DNA from: Cliona cf. orientalis
Lineage: Eukaryota; Porifera; Demospongiae; Clionaida; Clionaidae
DNA length: 64,000 bases
Assembly: GCA_963930775.1 (NCBI GenBank)
Contig: OZ005698.1
Coordinates: forward strand, 8,252,501-8,316,500
Reading direction: 5' to 3'
Below the pieces are notes generated by a model. The model worked only from the letters and a program-made list of their open reading frames with translations, was not told the origin of the DNA and searched no databases. The translations under genes and the position numbers were made by a program. The first letter of the stretch is position 1. The number at the start of each line of letters is the position of its first letter. Positions 12,501 to 22,291 of the stretch are shown here, in pieces.

Positions 12501-14978
12501 ATAGCTTCACAACATAGTCTAACGAAATCTGCGATATCTTTCGATCAAGTTGAAGCACAACCTTGATCTTCTTGTGTTTCTTTGGGGTGAGCTTTGGAGA
12601 GCGTTGATAAGATTCCTCATGAGAATCATCGATAGACAGATTCTGGTACTTGACATAATCGATGAGCTTTGTTGTGAGGTAAAATCCAGAGAGATGGACC
12701 TTGTACGCTTTCATAAGGCTCCCCACTTCTTGGTCACTCGGTAGAAACTTGTTGACCAGTTGCTCCAAAGGGCTGTAGTTATGATAATCCCACAGATCAT
12801 TGAGGGTGACAGTAGTGAATAATTTCTCCAAATCAGATGTTTCAGAAAAGTCGTGCTTGAAGAAGGTGGTTAGAAAGTGCCTCACTTTCCTAACATCACT
12901 ATGGGACTCAAGAGCTGATTGGACTTCTAGCACAAGGGAGGAAAAGTGTGCCTTCATCTTATCCATACCGGAACGAATCATTTCAACACGGGATGTCTCA
13001 GGAAGACATTTGAATAAGGCGGTTAGAAAGTGCCTCATGTTGCTGACATTCCTCTGAGACTGCTCGAGTTTTGACTGGGCTTTGAGCTCAAGAGAGGATA
13101 AAATTGCTTCCATCTCCTTAATAGTGGAACGAATTCTTTCCAAACCTGCACAATTGCATAATTGCAACATCACTTTATATACTGGCTAATACATAATTAA
13201 GTTAATATCCCTGAGACTCTTGAGATGATACATAGCAATGGCTAGCTAGCTATAGCTCCCATTCCAATGAGTATGTACTACTAGAGGGTATGCACTATTT
13301 CAGTGCTTTTGTTAAATGTGAACGATGAATACATAATACTGTACTCACTCTGATTATCCAAACGACCAAAAATAATTATTCCATCGGTGTGTAAATAGAA
13401 AGTAAATAAATTTGGGCAATGGCTTGTTCGAGTATAAATAGAACGGATCCGGTGCAAATGGAGAAAGTACTATTATAGCGACAAAGGAACAGCCGTTGAT
13501 GTCCAACTATATGTTTATCATCGTCAGCTCTAGAGCTCCCAGTGTTGCTATGCTCTGAGCGATCACAAAATGATCGCCATCTGTGTAAGCTTAAGTCTGT
13601 GTTACCTTTCCGCTCTTATATGCTGTCCGAAATATGGTATAGCCACACTTTTCGGTAAATGTGGAAGAGTGGTCTCGAGCTCCTGCCATGCTGTACTGCG
13701 TGGCAGTTGATTTAGAGCGGGTGAGAAAACTTGAAATTCAAGATGTTCGATGAATTAGGAAGGAAAAAATTACTTAAACTTGCTGTTTGGGCTATTAAAA
13801 TGTTCAAATACTTAGAGCAAGTACAGTAGTAGCTACCCTTTCAGAAATTTAACATATAAATAAATGATTATGCTCAAGCCTAACCAACTATCTTGAAAGC
13901 ACTGGTGCTATTATGCCTAACCTCTGACTAATACTAGAAATGGTGTGTTGAAAGTTAAGAGTGCTGATTTTTAGAATTACAAAATATGCAACATTCTATG
14001 CTAATCATCAACTGACTTGGTTGTCTCTTGTCAGAGCTGGCTGGTGAATGGACAACAGCAAAAGGCACTAGTAGCATCTCTGAAAGGATAAATAAAGTTA
14101 ATCCAGTCAAACTAACGTGATAATTATTCAGCTAGCTAGATCAATATGCTCAGCCTAGAGATCATTGAGGCACTGCCCACTAACTAGAGCACTCTAGGGG
14201 GTGTACTCTATGTGTGCTGTATTGTATATGTCTGAAGTCTGAAAAACTAAGAAAACTCACACGGGTGGTGACAACAAATGGTGAATTCAGTTTTTCTCAC
14301 TTTAAAAGGTGCGTTTGCTACAGGCATGTGATCAATAACCACTAATTATCTATTCCAATAAAGGGGAGTCAACCCCTACTATCAAATCAATTCACATCAC
14401 TCTTGTGATGTTGTACCTAATGGATGTTTAGCGGCCAGCTCCTTACAGAGACGTCTATCCACTATAGCCACTGCTTTTAGTAGAGACCTCCATGACGGCA
14501 AACCAAATCGCTGAGTGGAGTAGTTCTGCTTAATCCACTGGCTGAGGGCCTCACTCCAGCATCCAGCAATGTCCCTGGGACGGCTTTCTCTTATTATATC
14601 AATGTTGGCTTTAGCAAGACCAAGATAGGCACTGAGCTGCTCCCACTTGGCAGCTAGTGAGCCACACTCAACAGACACAACATTCCAATCATCCTCCGCT
14701 GTAGGGAAGAGGAGGTCTGTACACACGTGCAGGGGTTATTGGGCAAAGGAGTGTCCGACTGTGTAAACGATGTGTTAGGCGAAGTCCTTGGCATGCATTT
14801 CTTATATGGATCGCGGTTAATAATCACCCACTTAGCGGGCACCATTGTACAGTAATTGTTGCTACATCGGCCCGCTTTGAGCTTTGATCCATCGTACAAT
14901 CGTAGCGTTTTCGCGCAGCATGCACTAGCGTTAATATCATGTATGCACATACATACACTCACTAACAAGTCGATCCAT
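203..14978 (-). CDS. Death domain-ankyrin repeat protein (gene level, 3' end off the window)
   Basis: Sixteen coding exons can be read on the minus strand: 14963-14978, 14417-14716, 12301-13145, 12022-12129, 11852-11950, 11649-11753, 11157-11255, 7505-7609, 6410-6508, 6019-6123, 5563-5661, 5183-5287, 4702-4800, 4260-4364, 424-513 and 203-301. They join in frame to 826 codons with no stop, so the gene continues past position 1. Order: Death domain, a helical linker of about 280 residues, then 13 ankyrin exons. Every ankyrin exon is a whole number of codons (mostly 99 or 105 nt) in phase 0. Death domains bind other Death domains in apoptosis or innate signalling; ankyrin arrays bind protein partners. 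A cytoplasmic adaptor or sensor is inferred. An ankyrin exon could be missed between 514 and 4259, a stretch full of transposons. Confidence 0.8.
661..1535. repeat. Dispersed repeat, copy 1, interrupted by a MITE
   Basis: The segment starts ATAGAGTCAGTAGACTCTAT followed by AAGTAGGGATGG and ends near 1535. It matches 24301-25200 along most of its length, apart from a different insertion in each copy. No coding potential is seen. Superfamily unknown. Confidence 0.65.
720..1106. mobile_element. MITE with hairpin-containing terminal inverted repeats
   Basis: The ends are inverted copies starting TACCAGGAGCATATGAGCCG; the terminal repeat extends over about 50 bases, including the AAGGAGCGTCCGACT stretch. 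A shorter internal inverted pair (GTGTTAGGCGAAGT) follows. Each terminal repeat contains its own palindrome, GCCGCCCGAAGGGCGGC. There is no ORF of note. A related fragment lies at 14743-14782 and another end at 23037-23076. Confidence 0.75.
2198..2254. repeat. 57-nt near-perfect palindrome
   Basis: Two 28-base arms, starting TTGTCACATGTGAACACAGA, are exact inverted copies around a single central base. Transcribed or single-stranded, it would form a long hairpin with almost no loop. It lies inside the 2017-3270 element. Confidence 0.85.
2378..3178. mobile_element. MITE with TGTAGCGTAAA ends and repeated ATTATCGGCA motifs
   Basis: The inverted ends are TGTAGCGTAAACGACCGATT on the left and the inverse of TGTAGCGTAAAGTACCAATT on the right. 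The motif ATTATCGGCACC or close variants occurs about six times, near both ends (around 2395, 2412, 2925, 2957, 2977 and 3150). This is the layout expected of subterminal transposase-binding sites. No ORF is recognised. Confidence 0.7.
3862..3978 (+). repeat. Solo arm of a foldback repeat
   Basis: It matches one arm of the foldback elements at 25643-26025 and 35866-36234 (shared CATCCCTACTTCATCCTT, CAATTGTTTTTATACTTGTA). Only one arm is present here. It directly follows the TACCCC-type MITE. Confidence 0.65.
4260..7609 (-). CDS. Ankyrin exons 5-11, tandemly duplicated two-exon module
   Basis: Seven exons alternate between two types. Type B (105 nt: 7505-7609, 6019-6123, 5183-5287, 4260-4364) reads DxxGDTALxxAVxxGHLHIAEILVKNGADVNYRNK-like. 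Type A (99 nt: 6410-6508, 5563-5661, 4702-4800) reads KGKSVLWxASFxGHTEIVLLLLxHHAxVDLPND-like. The introns are copies of each other too, for example the stretch before each type B donor around 5020-5180, 5880-6018, 7345-7504 and 11490-11648. The array therefore grew by tandem duplication of a genomic segment with two exons. All donors are GTGAGA/GTGAGC-like and all exons are phase 0, so adding or losing a unit keeps the frame. Confidence 0.82.
6695..7316. mobile_element. TACCCC-type MITE, intact copy in an ankyrin intron
   Basis: The left end is CTAGAGCTCTGTAGAGCACA then TACCCCACGCGC; the right end is CATGCGTCGGGGTAATTA. The paralogous intron near 5825 reads straight across the insertion point, so the empty site is visible inside this window. 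About 620 bp, non-coding, with a short CAA microsatellite near the right end. Confidence 0.75.
8699..9124. mobile_element. TTAA-flanked MITE (piggyBac-like), copy 1
   Basis: TTAA lies at 8695-8698 and 9125-9128. The ends are inverted: AGGAACTGTGTCACGGTATA on the left and the inverse of AGGCACTGAGTCACGATATA on the right. TTAA duplication is the hallmark of piggyBac elements. There is no transposase; a non-autonomous copy. A second copy lies at 27468-27870. Confidence 0.75.
9695..10027. mobile_element. MITE with CAGTGGCGGAT ends, copy 1
   Basis: The left end is CAGTGGCGGATTTAGGGGG; the right end is the inverse of CAGTGGCGGATCTAGG. CCACT occurs directly outside both ends (9690-9694, 10028-10032), a 5-bp target duplication. 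The interior has GGGCGTGG motifs and a GCGCGCGCTTCGCGCGC palindrome. Such ends are widespread in animal hAT-like elements, but hAT usually duplicates 8 bp, so the superfamily stays open. Confidence 0.75.
10086..10675. mobile_element. Tc1/mariner-like MITE
   Basis: The ends are CAGTAGCGGTCAATAAAAAG and the inverse of CAGTAGTGGCCAATAAAAAG. TA flanks both sides (10084-10085, 10676-10677). CAGTRGNGG ends with TA duplication are typical of Tc1/mariner. Several short open frames inside look accidental; none resembles a DD34D/E transposase. Confidence 0.75.
11157..12129 (-). CDS. Ankyrin exons 1-4
   Basis: Four phase-0 exons. 12022-12129 (36 codons) starts ADKEKRFLELCR and ends EGVDLNIYDE, a capping repeat. 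11852-11950 (33 codons) has LGLHPLGYISFLGRQDLVEL. 11649-11753 (35 codons) has DDFGDTALVTAVGEGHFHVA and ends NYRNK. 11157-11255 (33 codons) has KGHSILFRAAHMGNSDIVVV and ends VNLPND. The TALxxAxxxGHxxxAxxLxxxGAD pattern of ankyrin repeats is clear, though degenerate in the second exon. The exon at 11852-11950 is followed by GC rather than GT (AAG|GCGAGA); the 99-nt length and frame support a GC-AG intron. Confidence 0.78.
12301..13145 (-). CDS. Exon 3: helical linker between Death domain and ankyrin repeats
   Basis: This 845-nt exon encodes about 281 residues. The first third holds two related segments (around MRHFLTALFKCLPETSR and VRHFLTTFFKHDFSETSD), each ending a predicted amphipathic helix, so it looks like an internal duplication. 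Next comes DLWDYHNYSPLEQLVNKFLP and TTKLIDYVKYQNLS, then a lysine-rich stretch (SPKLTPKKHKKIKV), then a compact alpha/beta-looking C-terminus with SLVVTWRVPQH. I recall similar DLWDYHNYSPLE-containing regions beside Death domains or ankyrin repeats in sponge predicted proteins, but cannot search. No catalytic motif is seen. A protein-interaction or regulatory segment is inferred. The donor is ATG|GTGAGT and the acceptor GCAG|GTTTGG. Confidence 0.72.
14417..14978 (-). CDS. Exons 1-2: start codon and Death domain
   Basis: Exon 1 is only 16 nt: ATG at 14976-14978, then MDRLV plus one base, then a GTGAGT donor. Exon 2 (14417-14716) follows a CAG acceptor, begins with two bases and restores the frame, giving MDRLVNLLFPTAEDDW. 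It carries the Death domain signature: WEQLSAYLGL (helix 1-2), then ALSQWIKQN and PSWRSLLKAV (helices 4-5). The exon ends with one base before GTACAA, matching the two-base start of exon 3. The tiny first exon is supported by its ATG, donor and phase, but not by homology, so the true start could differ. The 246-base intron between them holds part of a MITE. Confidence 0.72.
14743..14782. repeat. Fragment of the 720-1106 MITE family in intron 1
   Basis: AAGGAGTGTCCGACT and GATGTGTTAGGCGAAGT match the terminal and internal motifs of the MITE at 720-1106. It sits between the Death domain exon and the proposed first exon. Confidence 0.55.
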
Positions 14979-15008
14979 GGTCAATGTTGTGATCATATCG
15001 AGTGAGGC

Positions 15009-18000
15009 ATGGCAACTCATACTCCAAAACACCTTCGTCCCACTCGTGTTGGCGGTATTTCACCAAAGAAAAGAAGACCGATGGCTGTTTCTCTACCTCC
15101 TCCAGTCAGACTGCCCCAACCAATGCTGCGACAGTATGGTCACTTTAGATTAAAGGGAAGCCCCAAAAGGAAGAATTTCGAACCGAAGAAGCAGAGCCCA
15201 GCATCTGTCGACCGCAAAGTCATTATACCATTTAATTTGGGGTTGGATAGGAAGCTAAAAATAATTCACTATTAGCCCACATGAGGCTTGCCATGCATTG
15301 AACTAACGTGCTCTAAAAAGAAAATTCATCATAATAATAATATTTAGAGCTTTACTGGTCTCGGCAAGGAACCAGGCAACTGTGTGTCACAGAATTCGAC
15401 CAGCTATTAATCAGCATCCAGGAAAGCAACCCTTCATTGTTGGTTAGGAAACAAAATCGAACTTGTTGGGCTACTATTGATGCTGGTTTAACGCTCAATT
15501 CCCCTCCAATCCCAAATCCTCACTTGGTGCTAGCAGCTCTAAAAAATGTCTCGGAAACAACCTGGGAGCACATTTATGCCAGTTAAGAGTGGAAGTGTAC
15601 GGGATGATAAGTTTCTCCAGTCTCTGCTCCCAGGAAGTGGCTATTACCTTTGTGAAGGAATTATATAAGAAGTTTCAGGTGGTATCACATTTGAGGCAAA
15701 GAACCATAGGAGGTGGAAGCATCCTTTCGTCATATAGACCATCAACAGTGTCTGATGTGGTTTTGTGCAGGAAAAGTTTCACTCAATCTTAAGCGTCCGG
15801 TGCACATTTTGTAATAAGCTTCATCGTAACACAGTGTACACTACAACTGCAATTTTATCTGAAAAGCGGAAGAGGATGCATAGTAGTGGTTTACAGCACA
15901 CCTGGCATCGTGAATATCATTATCTAGTGGGGTCATGACCGTGTGGTTGACCAATACTCCGTGTTTGCGCCCACAAAGTCGGTAATCTATGCAACACTAG
16001 GACCGTGCTACTGATCAGCAACTAGCTAGGCTTCATTTTTTGAGATTTTAGGGCCTTGGTTCTCCATACTTACAGTAGGTACTGGTTCCATTCCAAGGCT
16101 TCTAAAGGAGCTATATGGAAGGATTGTAAATCTCGAGTTTGAGAGTCTGGGGATGTCTGTTACTGAAATGTACCACTTTTGAAGTTGACCTCAGACACAA
16201 GCGATCGAGATAGTGGCTATACTGCGAAGGCCACAGAAGTTTTGTTACTAGAGCTGGAGTCTTTCGAGTTGGGTAGTAGCTAGCGCTATGGTAGAGCTTC
16301 TATTTGTCGTTTACTAGACAAAATTGCAACATTCTGGACAAAAGTTACGCGCTGTTGAATTGTACGTATTATCTTCGATGTTGATGTCTCTGTAACTCTG
16401 AAGATACTCGAGCAAAATCATTCTCGATTGTTGTACAAATAGTTCAAGGGTTCTTCTATGCCAGGTTAAAGCCGGTAAGCCTAAGCTTTACTGTTACTAA
16501 AATGTACCACTTAAAACCATACCCATATACAGTGAGAGGTGGTATGCCTCAGGCGCTATTAGCTCGCTTGTTTGCCATCTGATGGCCTTGAAATGTATAC
16601 CATCGTTTAGTACTACCTTCGAGCTACATTTTGAGCTCAAGAACAGCCTTCTTGGATGAACAGAAAAGTTAGTAGAGTTACATAAAAGTTGACACTAATT
16701 TAGTATGCAGGCGCGGTTTGCGCATATCATTATCTCCCATACCTACTGTACAAACCATAAAATTCCGATAAACGTATGGACTTCCGGCAGTTGTAGCGTA
16801 CACTGAACATCGCAGAAGACAAAAGATAGAGCAAAAAGCCAAACGTTCTCTATCGTCTTTTAAGTGCCCCATTAAGTACCTACCTCCGTATAGTAAAGAG
16901 AAACAGTAAGAGCTGATTTGACAGGAACACACGTGTGCAAATAGGAAGCTTTATAACTACGAAAAATATGACGTGAATGTTGGCAAAGCTTCAAACGAAG
17001 AACTACTAGGTGTGGTGGCACACATTCATCATAAGTCTCCATCTGAGCTTGACTCTATTCTCGCTGAATCTGACAAGGTAGGGAAAGGTGATATCCTCCG
17101 AGAGAAATGGAAGCAAGATGTTGAAGATAGGATTTCATTTGGATCAATGAAAAATGATGTGTCACCTGAACCGTTAATAATTGTGTCACGTATGTACATG
17201 TACTTTGTTTAGTTACTGGTAGCCGTGATAACAGATGGAGCATGGTTACTGTCAGAATGGGTATGTGGCTCCTCCCTGTGTGTGTTTGTGTTTCTCACTG
17301 TCTCTCTCTCTTTCTCTCTCTCTCCCTCTCCCTCTCTCTCCCTCTCTGTCTCCCCACTCTCTGCAAGAACTCCACTTTCTTAGCTTTAATTCAAAACTAT
17401 CTTTTTTGTATATAGCTCTCGCAATTAATTGTCAAAGTCCAGCAGCGTTTGAAGCTTTATCAAGCTTTAAATTGTTGCAGCTTCCAGGTGCATATAGATT
17501 GAAATGCTTCACTCATAGAAATAAAGAAGACCATGGTGAACGTGCTAATCAACTGGCACATGAACGAGCTATGTACGACAATAAGGTATGTGAAGAAAAA
17601 AAACATGGTAATCCACTTCCTCTGCTTAGTGAAGGTACACTGATCGCTGATGAGGTCAAAGTAGCAGCCAAGTTGCATTGGAACAGTAGGGATGATAACA
17701 TTGCAGGCATTTCAATGACCCCAGATGAGATGGCTACACTAAAAGATTTATATACTTGGATCTAGACGGTGACCACACAACATCTAAGGCTGATTACGTG
17801 CTCCAGACTTTATGGAGGGACAACCGTGATATCGTTGGGCCATACTACACATCAACTGGTACCTTTGATGCCAAGTTCATGCTTACTTGCCTCATGGATA
17901 GCTTGCAACATTTTCATGCCTGTAAAATTAGTTTAGTGATTGCTGATGGACCTAGTTCAAACTTATATTAAGTTGCTACTTGGAGTAAAGGGGGTATTTG

Positions 18001-18115
18001 GGCATGAAGATGAGCTCACAGATCGACACAGTATTACTGCTAGTACAAATAATCCTTTTTTTTTGGAGACAAGCTATTCTTCACACATCAGGTATGTATG
18101 CATGTCATTGTACTA
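15009..18115 (+). pseudogene. P-element-like (THAP-family) transposase, broken 5' and core part
   Basis: Pieces lie in several frames. 15009-15275 (MATHTPKHLRPTRVGGISPK..., proline- and lysine-rich) may be the N-terminus. 15350-15570 holds ISIQESNPSLLVRKQNRTCW. 15600-15900 holds LLPGSGYYLCEGII and RRWKHPF, interrupted by stops. 16931-17195 holds ASNEELLGVVAHIHH and KGDILREKW. 17416-18110 holds SPAAFEALSSFKLLQLPG, ADEVKVAAKLHWNS, VGPYYTSTGTFDAKFMLTCL and ADGPSSNL, with IKLLLGVKGVFG in a shifted frame. The acidic residues of ADEVKV and ADGPSSN match the first part of the RNase H-like catalytic core known from P elements and THAP9. Frame breaks near 17762 and 17968 and internal stops show it is dead. 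The first piece starts only about 30 bp from the divergent Death/ankyrin start. Confidence 0.62.
17283..17362 (+). repeat. CT-rich microsatellite
   Basis: An imperfect CT/CCCTCT tract inside the transposase remnant, upstream of the coding block that resumes near 17416. It may have begun as an intron polypyrimidine tract. Confidence 0.8.
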
Positions 18116-18653
18116 TTGATAGATTGGGAATATGCTTGTCAGAATTGAGTTCTCATTTGGGGATCCATACTTAAAATTTTTTAGATAAGTCACCACTAAA
18201 ATTTTCATATATGTATATACATATGTAACGTCCTTTTTAGTGTAATACCGTAGTGTCCCAGGCAAGTGCCCACTCCCGGGTAAGCGCCCATGTGCCACAT
18301 TTCAAGGGGTCATTGTAGCAGCTTCTCTTATGCAATTTATGTCCCGGGTAAGTGTCCATGCAGGCCAAAAGTGCTAGTTACCATACCCTCACGAAATTTC
18401 GTGGCCGCAATCAGTTCAAGGGTGTGGCACCCGGCACAAGCGATGATGTAATCGATACACACGCTCGATCTCGCTCGCGATCTTTTTTAAAATACTTGGA
18501 CAAATAGCATGAGATAGAAGAATATTAGTGTCTAATACGCTATCAGCTAAATGACAGTGGCTACTGTCACTTGCAAATACTAGGAATGTTTATGATAGCT
18601 TCGCTGCCACGATGCTTATGGCCACGCCCATCATCATGGACTCATATCACCGG

Positions 18654-18757
18654 TACCGTAGGCATTAATTTTCGTGGGTGGAAATTTTCGTGACTGCCAA
18701 GTCAACCACGAAAATAACAAAAATTAGCACCCCACGAAAATTACCCGCCATACGGTA
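18654..18757. mobile_element. 104-bp miniature inverted-repeat element
   Basis: It begins TACCGTAGGCATTAATTTTC and ends with the inverse of TACCGTATGGCGGGTAATTT. Most of the element is terminal repeat (AATTTTCGTGGG on both sides), so it folds into one hairpin. It lies inside the broken P-like copy. Confidence 0.65.
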
Positions 18758-19014
18758 GTAGCAATGGCTACTATTGACTTCAGCCTTATTTAAGTAAGGT
18801 TACCAATCAAGAGTGAGGGCAGCCGGCTATCAGGCCGAAACTTCACCGTATATCATTGACAGCAGCCGTATTAAGTGGGCATTGTTACGATTGCTAGCTG
18901 TGCACGATCATTCATTAATTTTGTGCTGAAACACAGCATAAAGCTAGATAGGCTTAGTTTTTTAGCTGTTTGGCAGGTTACTTATCTATCTTATATAGAC
19001 TATTCGAAGTTTAG

Positions 19015-19358
19015 CAGTGGCGGATCCAGGGGTAGTTCGTTTGGTTCGTTCGAACCCCCCTGACCCCAAGCCTACCACGAGTAATAATATCTTCCACTGA
19101 AAAAAAATCAACGGTATCAGTGATTCTTGATGTGAAACTACATTATTTTTGGAGTCTTGGCCTTGTTTACTATAGCTAGAATCAGGAAACTTACAGGTTC
19201 TTTCGTCGTCTTTCTAGCGGCTGCACGGTTTAGCGGCAAGCACGATCAAAAAAGGGCGTGGCCAACACAAAAGTGGGCGTGGTCGACAAAATTTTTTTGC
19301 GCGCTTCGCACGCACAATAGAAAGAACTCCCCTTCACAATATCCTGCATCCGCCCCTG
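19015..19358. mobile_element. MITE with CAGTGGCGGAT ends, copy 2
   Basis: The left end is CAGTGGCGGATCCAGGGG; the right end (CTGCATCCGCCCCTG) is its diverged inverse. TTTAG flanks both sides (19010-19014, 19359-19363), again a 5-bp duplication. The interior shares GGGCGTGG motifs and a GCGCGCTTCGC stretch with copy 1. Confidence 0.72.
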
Positions 19359-19515
19359 TTTAGTCCTCATAAACCAGCCATTTGAGCTGCATTTTCAAGG
19401 GCAGATACACATAGGTGCATATTCGAGTAAACACTAGATCTTAGCAGGAAATTGAGCCTAAAGTGGGGGGTGGGCCGATATTCTGTAGTGGGCCCTCTTT
19501 TGCGAGGGTACGGTA

Positions 19516-20343
19516 TACCGTAGGTCGGATTTTAATTGCGAGTTTTTCTACGTTTCGCAATTAATATATTCGTAGACATAAACGTGCACGTATACTAGCC
19601 TCGTTCCCAGGCCACTCCCATGTTTTCAATATTACACGCAGAAAAGGGGGAAGGCCTGGTAAGCGAAATCATGTGCGCAACTTCTAGAGCTTCTAGGTAG
19701 AGAACCGTGGTAGAACCGTAATTATCGTGCGTGGGTCAAGCGGTTAGTACGTCACGGGTACGGGCGCCAGTGCATAGCGCTTCAATCTGCAGAACAAACC
19801 AAGGACTGTAGAACGAAAAGACTCGAGCTTGACAGAGTGAGCGATGGACAAGGATGCCATAGCGGTTGACTACAAGTGATTTAACGCGACCTCTTGGCTG
19901 TTTGAGTGCTATTTTTTTGGCTAAACAATTCTGAGTCGCCACATAGCACAACGCTCAAGACCTATCATTGAAAAAAAGGTTTATCGTCTCCCAGAATGTT
20001 CTAGAGAAGCATTGTACTAGCTAGAATAGTGTGAATACACCTTCGTAGGTGATCCTTTTTATCAATTCTGGTGATTTTGTCGATTTTAAAAAGCTTGCGG
20101 TTTTAGTTGCCCACGCTCACTAGTTTTAATCGTTTATGACGTGCTTCACGTGACTTTGCTTACCAGGCTCCCCCTCTTTTCTCTCACATGCGTTGAAAAA
20201 AATCGGGGAGACTGGGGATGAGGCTACACGTATACTACAGTGCGGTACGGGGTCGTCCATCGCAATTATTGGGTTCGCAATTTGGACTGACTTGACTAGA
20301 ACGCAATCATTAAACTACGCAATAAAAACCCATCCTACGGTAT
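19516..20343. mobile_element. TACCGTAGG-ended inverted-repeat element
   Basis: The left end is TACCGTAGGTCGGATTTTAA; the right end is the inverse of TACCGTAGGATGGGTTTTTA, and both continue into ATTGCG. The interior has no recognised gene. It splits the P-like transposase copy, whose C-terminal part resumes after 20430. Confidence 0.55.
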
Positions 20344-20435
20344 TTATCCTGGGATACTATACGGGTACGACTTACGATAAACTTGAAACTCGCCATTTAA
20401 AGTTAATGTGCGCGCAGTGAGGATTCAGATCAACT

Positions 20436-20870
20436 TTGCCAATACCACTGGAGAGCCATTTCACCAAATTTGATGCTCGGCAAAGTTACCCGCCATACAG
20501 TATCCACAATATTAATTTTTGGAATGTGCTATTAAGTATAATATTTTCACAGCTAAATAATGTGATAACAGCCCTTTATTCATCCCGGTCAGACATTGAT
20601 GACTCTCCTAACAAGTTTCTTCATGATGATGAATGTTTTGGATGGGAAAGTATAGAAGATATGCTGGCCTGCAAAGTGAAACAATCTCACAAAACTGCCT
20701 GCCATGCGTACCTGGTCTGAAGAAAAGCCAATGGCATGTCTTTAGGGATCCCTGGATAATTTTATTTTACTCTCCACTTCCAAGTTTGTCTTGTAATGAC
20801 ATCTGTGCATCCACACCCTTGTTTGTAGAAACCCGGTCCAACGAATCTATACACTGAAAGAAACTATTGC
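20436..20870 (+). pseudogene. C-terminal fragment of the P-like transposase
   Basis: NKFLHDDECFGWESIEDMLA (about 20612-20671) and, in another frame, KKSQWHVFRDPWI match the ECFGWxSxxDM and RDxWTxL parts that I associate with C-terminal regions of these transposases. Frame changes show decay. It is probably the same copy as 15009-18115, split by later insertions. Confidence 0.45.
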
Positions 20871-22291
20871 TGTTTACTACACGTGTAAGTATATCCTTGA
20901 ACAAAATCCTGATGTGATTGTCTACATACAATTGCTCTTACCAACACAAGCTTATGTCCTATTACATGGTATTTTGAGGGTTTCAGATGCTTTGTATCTC
21001 CTGAGAGCATGAGTGGGCGAACTGGAGAAAATTTCATTCTGAAAACATCGTTTTCCCTCTATCCTGAAACTCAATACAAGCAGGAAGTACAGTTTTATCC
21101 TTCTCTATCAGTGAAAGTAGAATTTTCATCAACTTGTACGCCTGTTGCCTGTTGTCCCTACTTCTCAATTTCTTGAGCCTTCCAAACACCATTTTTTTTC
21201 CTTGAATTGATTCCAACAAATAGAGCAAAACCATACAAGGAAGTATCATCGTCAGGTTCTGTGTCTGTGTCTTCCCGTATTGCTTTAGGATGGGTTGTTC
21301 TATACATAGACTGCAATGACCACACCTACAGGTATGAAAACGTTGGTGAATGTGTGCAAGGCTGAGTCAGTGCTATGGAAGGTATTACAAGATAATGCTG
21401 TCATGTAGTTGTTGGTCGCTCTCACATCCAACTGGCCTACACAATAATTGCTTATCCTCTGGTATCCGGCAATTTGCCTACAAAACTTTGGTTGCTATGG
21501 CCTATTGTACTTAAGGTGGTCCCCCTAAAGCTGTCCCCACCTCCGGGACTGCAGGGCCAGGGGAACCGTTCTGGCTGCTCAGGCCATGGCCTGAGCAATA
21601 TTTGGCCTGATTTATGCGCTAGTTGGGCATTCCTGCAATACTGAAACTATGAACCATGCCTACCGCATGCTCTGCGCAAGCGCAATTATTAGTATTGTAA
21701 TAGCAGCTGTAGTCCTGGTCTTCAAGATCTTAGCAACCAGGCACCATCCATGAACTGAGAGGTATTGAAGGTTTAATATAGCTGAAAATGTCCATCTCAG
21801 AAATATTTTGGGGGAAGGGGATGCTATGCCCCCGTACCCCTTGCACATTAGCTAATATGCTGCCACTTTAGCCTCACCATAATCTTCTACCTTCCCCCGG
21901 TCCTGGACTGTCCATGGAAACTGTACGGTCCCCCCGCCATTTACGAGAGAGGTCAGGGGTTGGATTTTGGGTAGAGATGGTTAGCAGGGTTAGTCTCAAG
22001 GGTCTGTATGGCAATTTAGACATAACAGCTAACAACTATGACAACGACAACAACAACAACACAACCGATTACTTTACCCCCTTGCGCATGCGTGCGGGGT
22101 AACTATGCGTTTTCCCTCCTTTCTTGATCTCTATAGCGACAATAGATTGTGATCAGTTAATGACGATAGCTAGCTATAGCTACTTGTACGTGTACCTTGA
22201 AAATACAGGGGGCAACCCTTTACTATGCTGTGAGCAAAGGCTCGCCCCCTCGATGGTTTACATCACCCTAGTTATGTATTGTTATTTATAC
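20871..22291. other. No gene recognised
   Basis: Non-coding as far as I can tell. It holds a 20-bp palindrome, GCTCAGGCCATGGCCTGAGC (21577-21596), a segment at 21795-21850 reminiscent of the 2017-3270 element, and a tail fragment of the TACCCC-type MITE at about 22040-22103. Confidence 0.5.
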
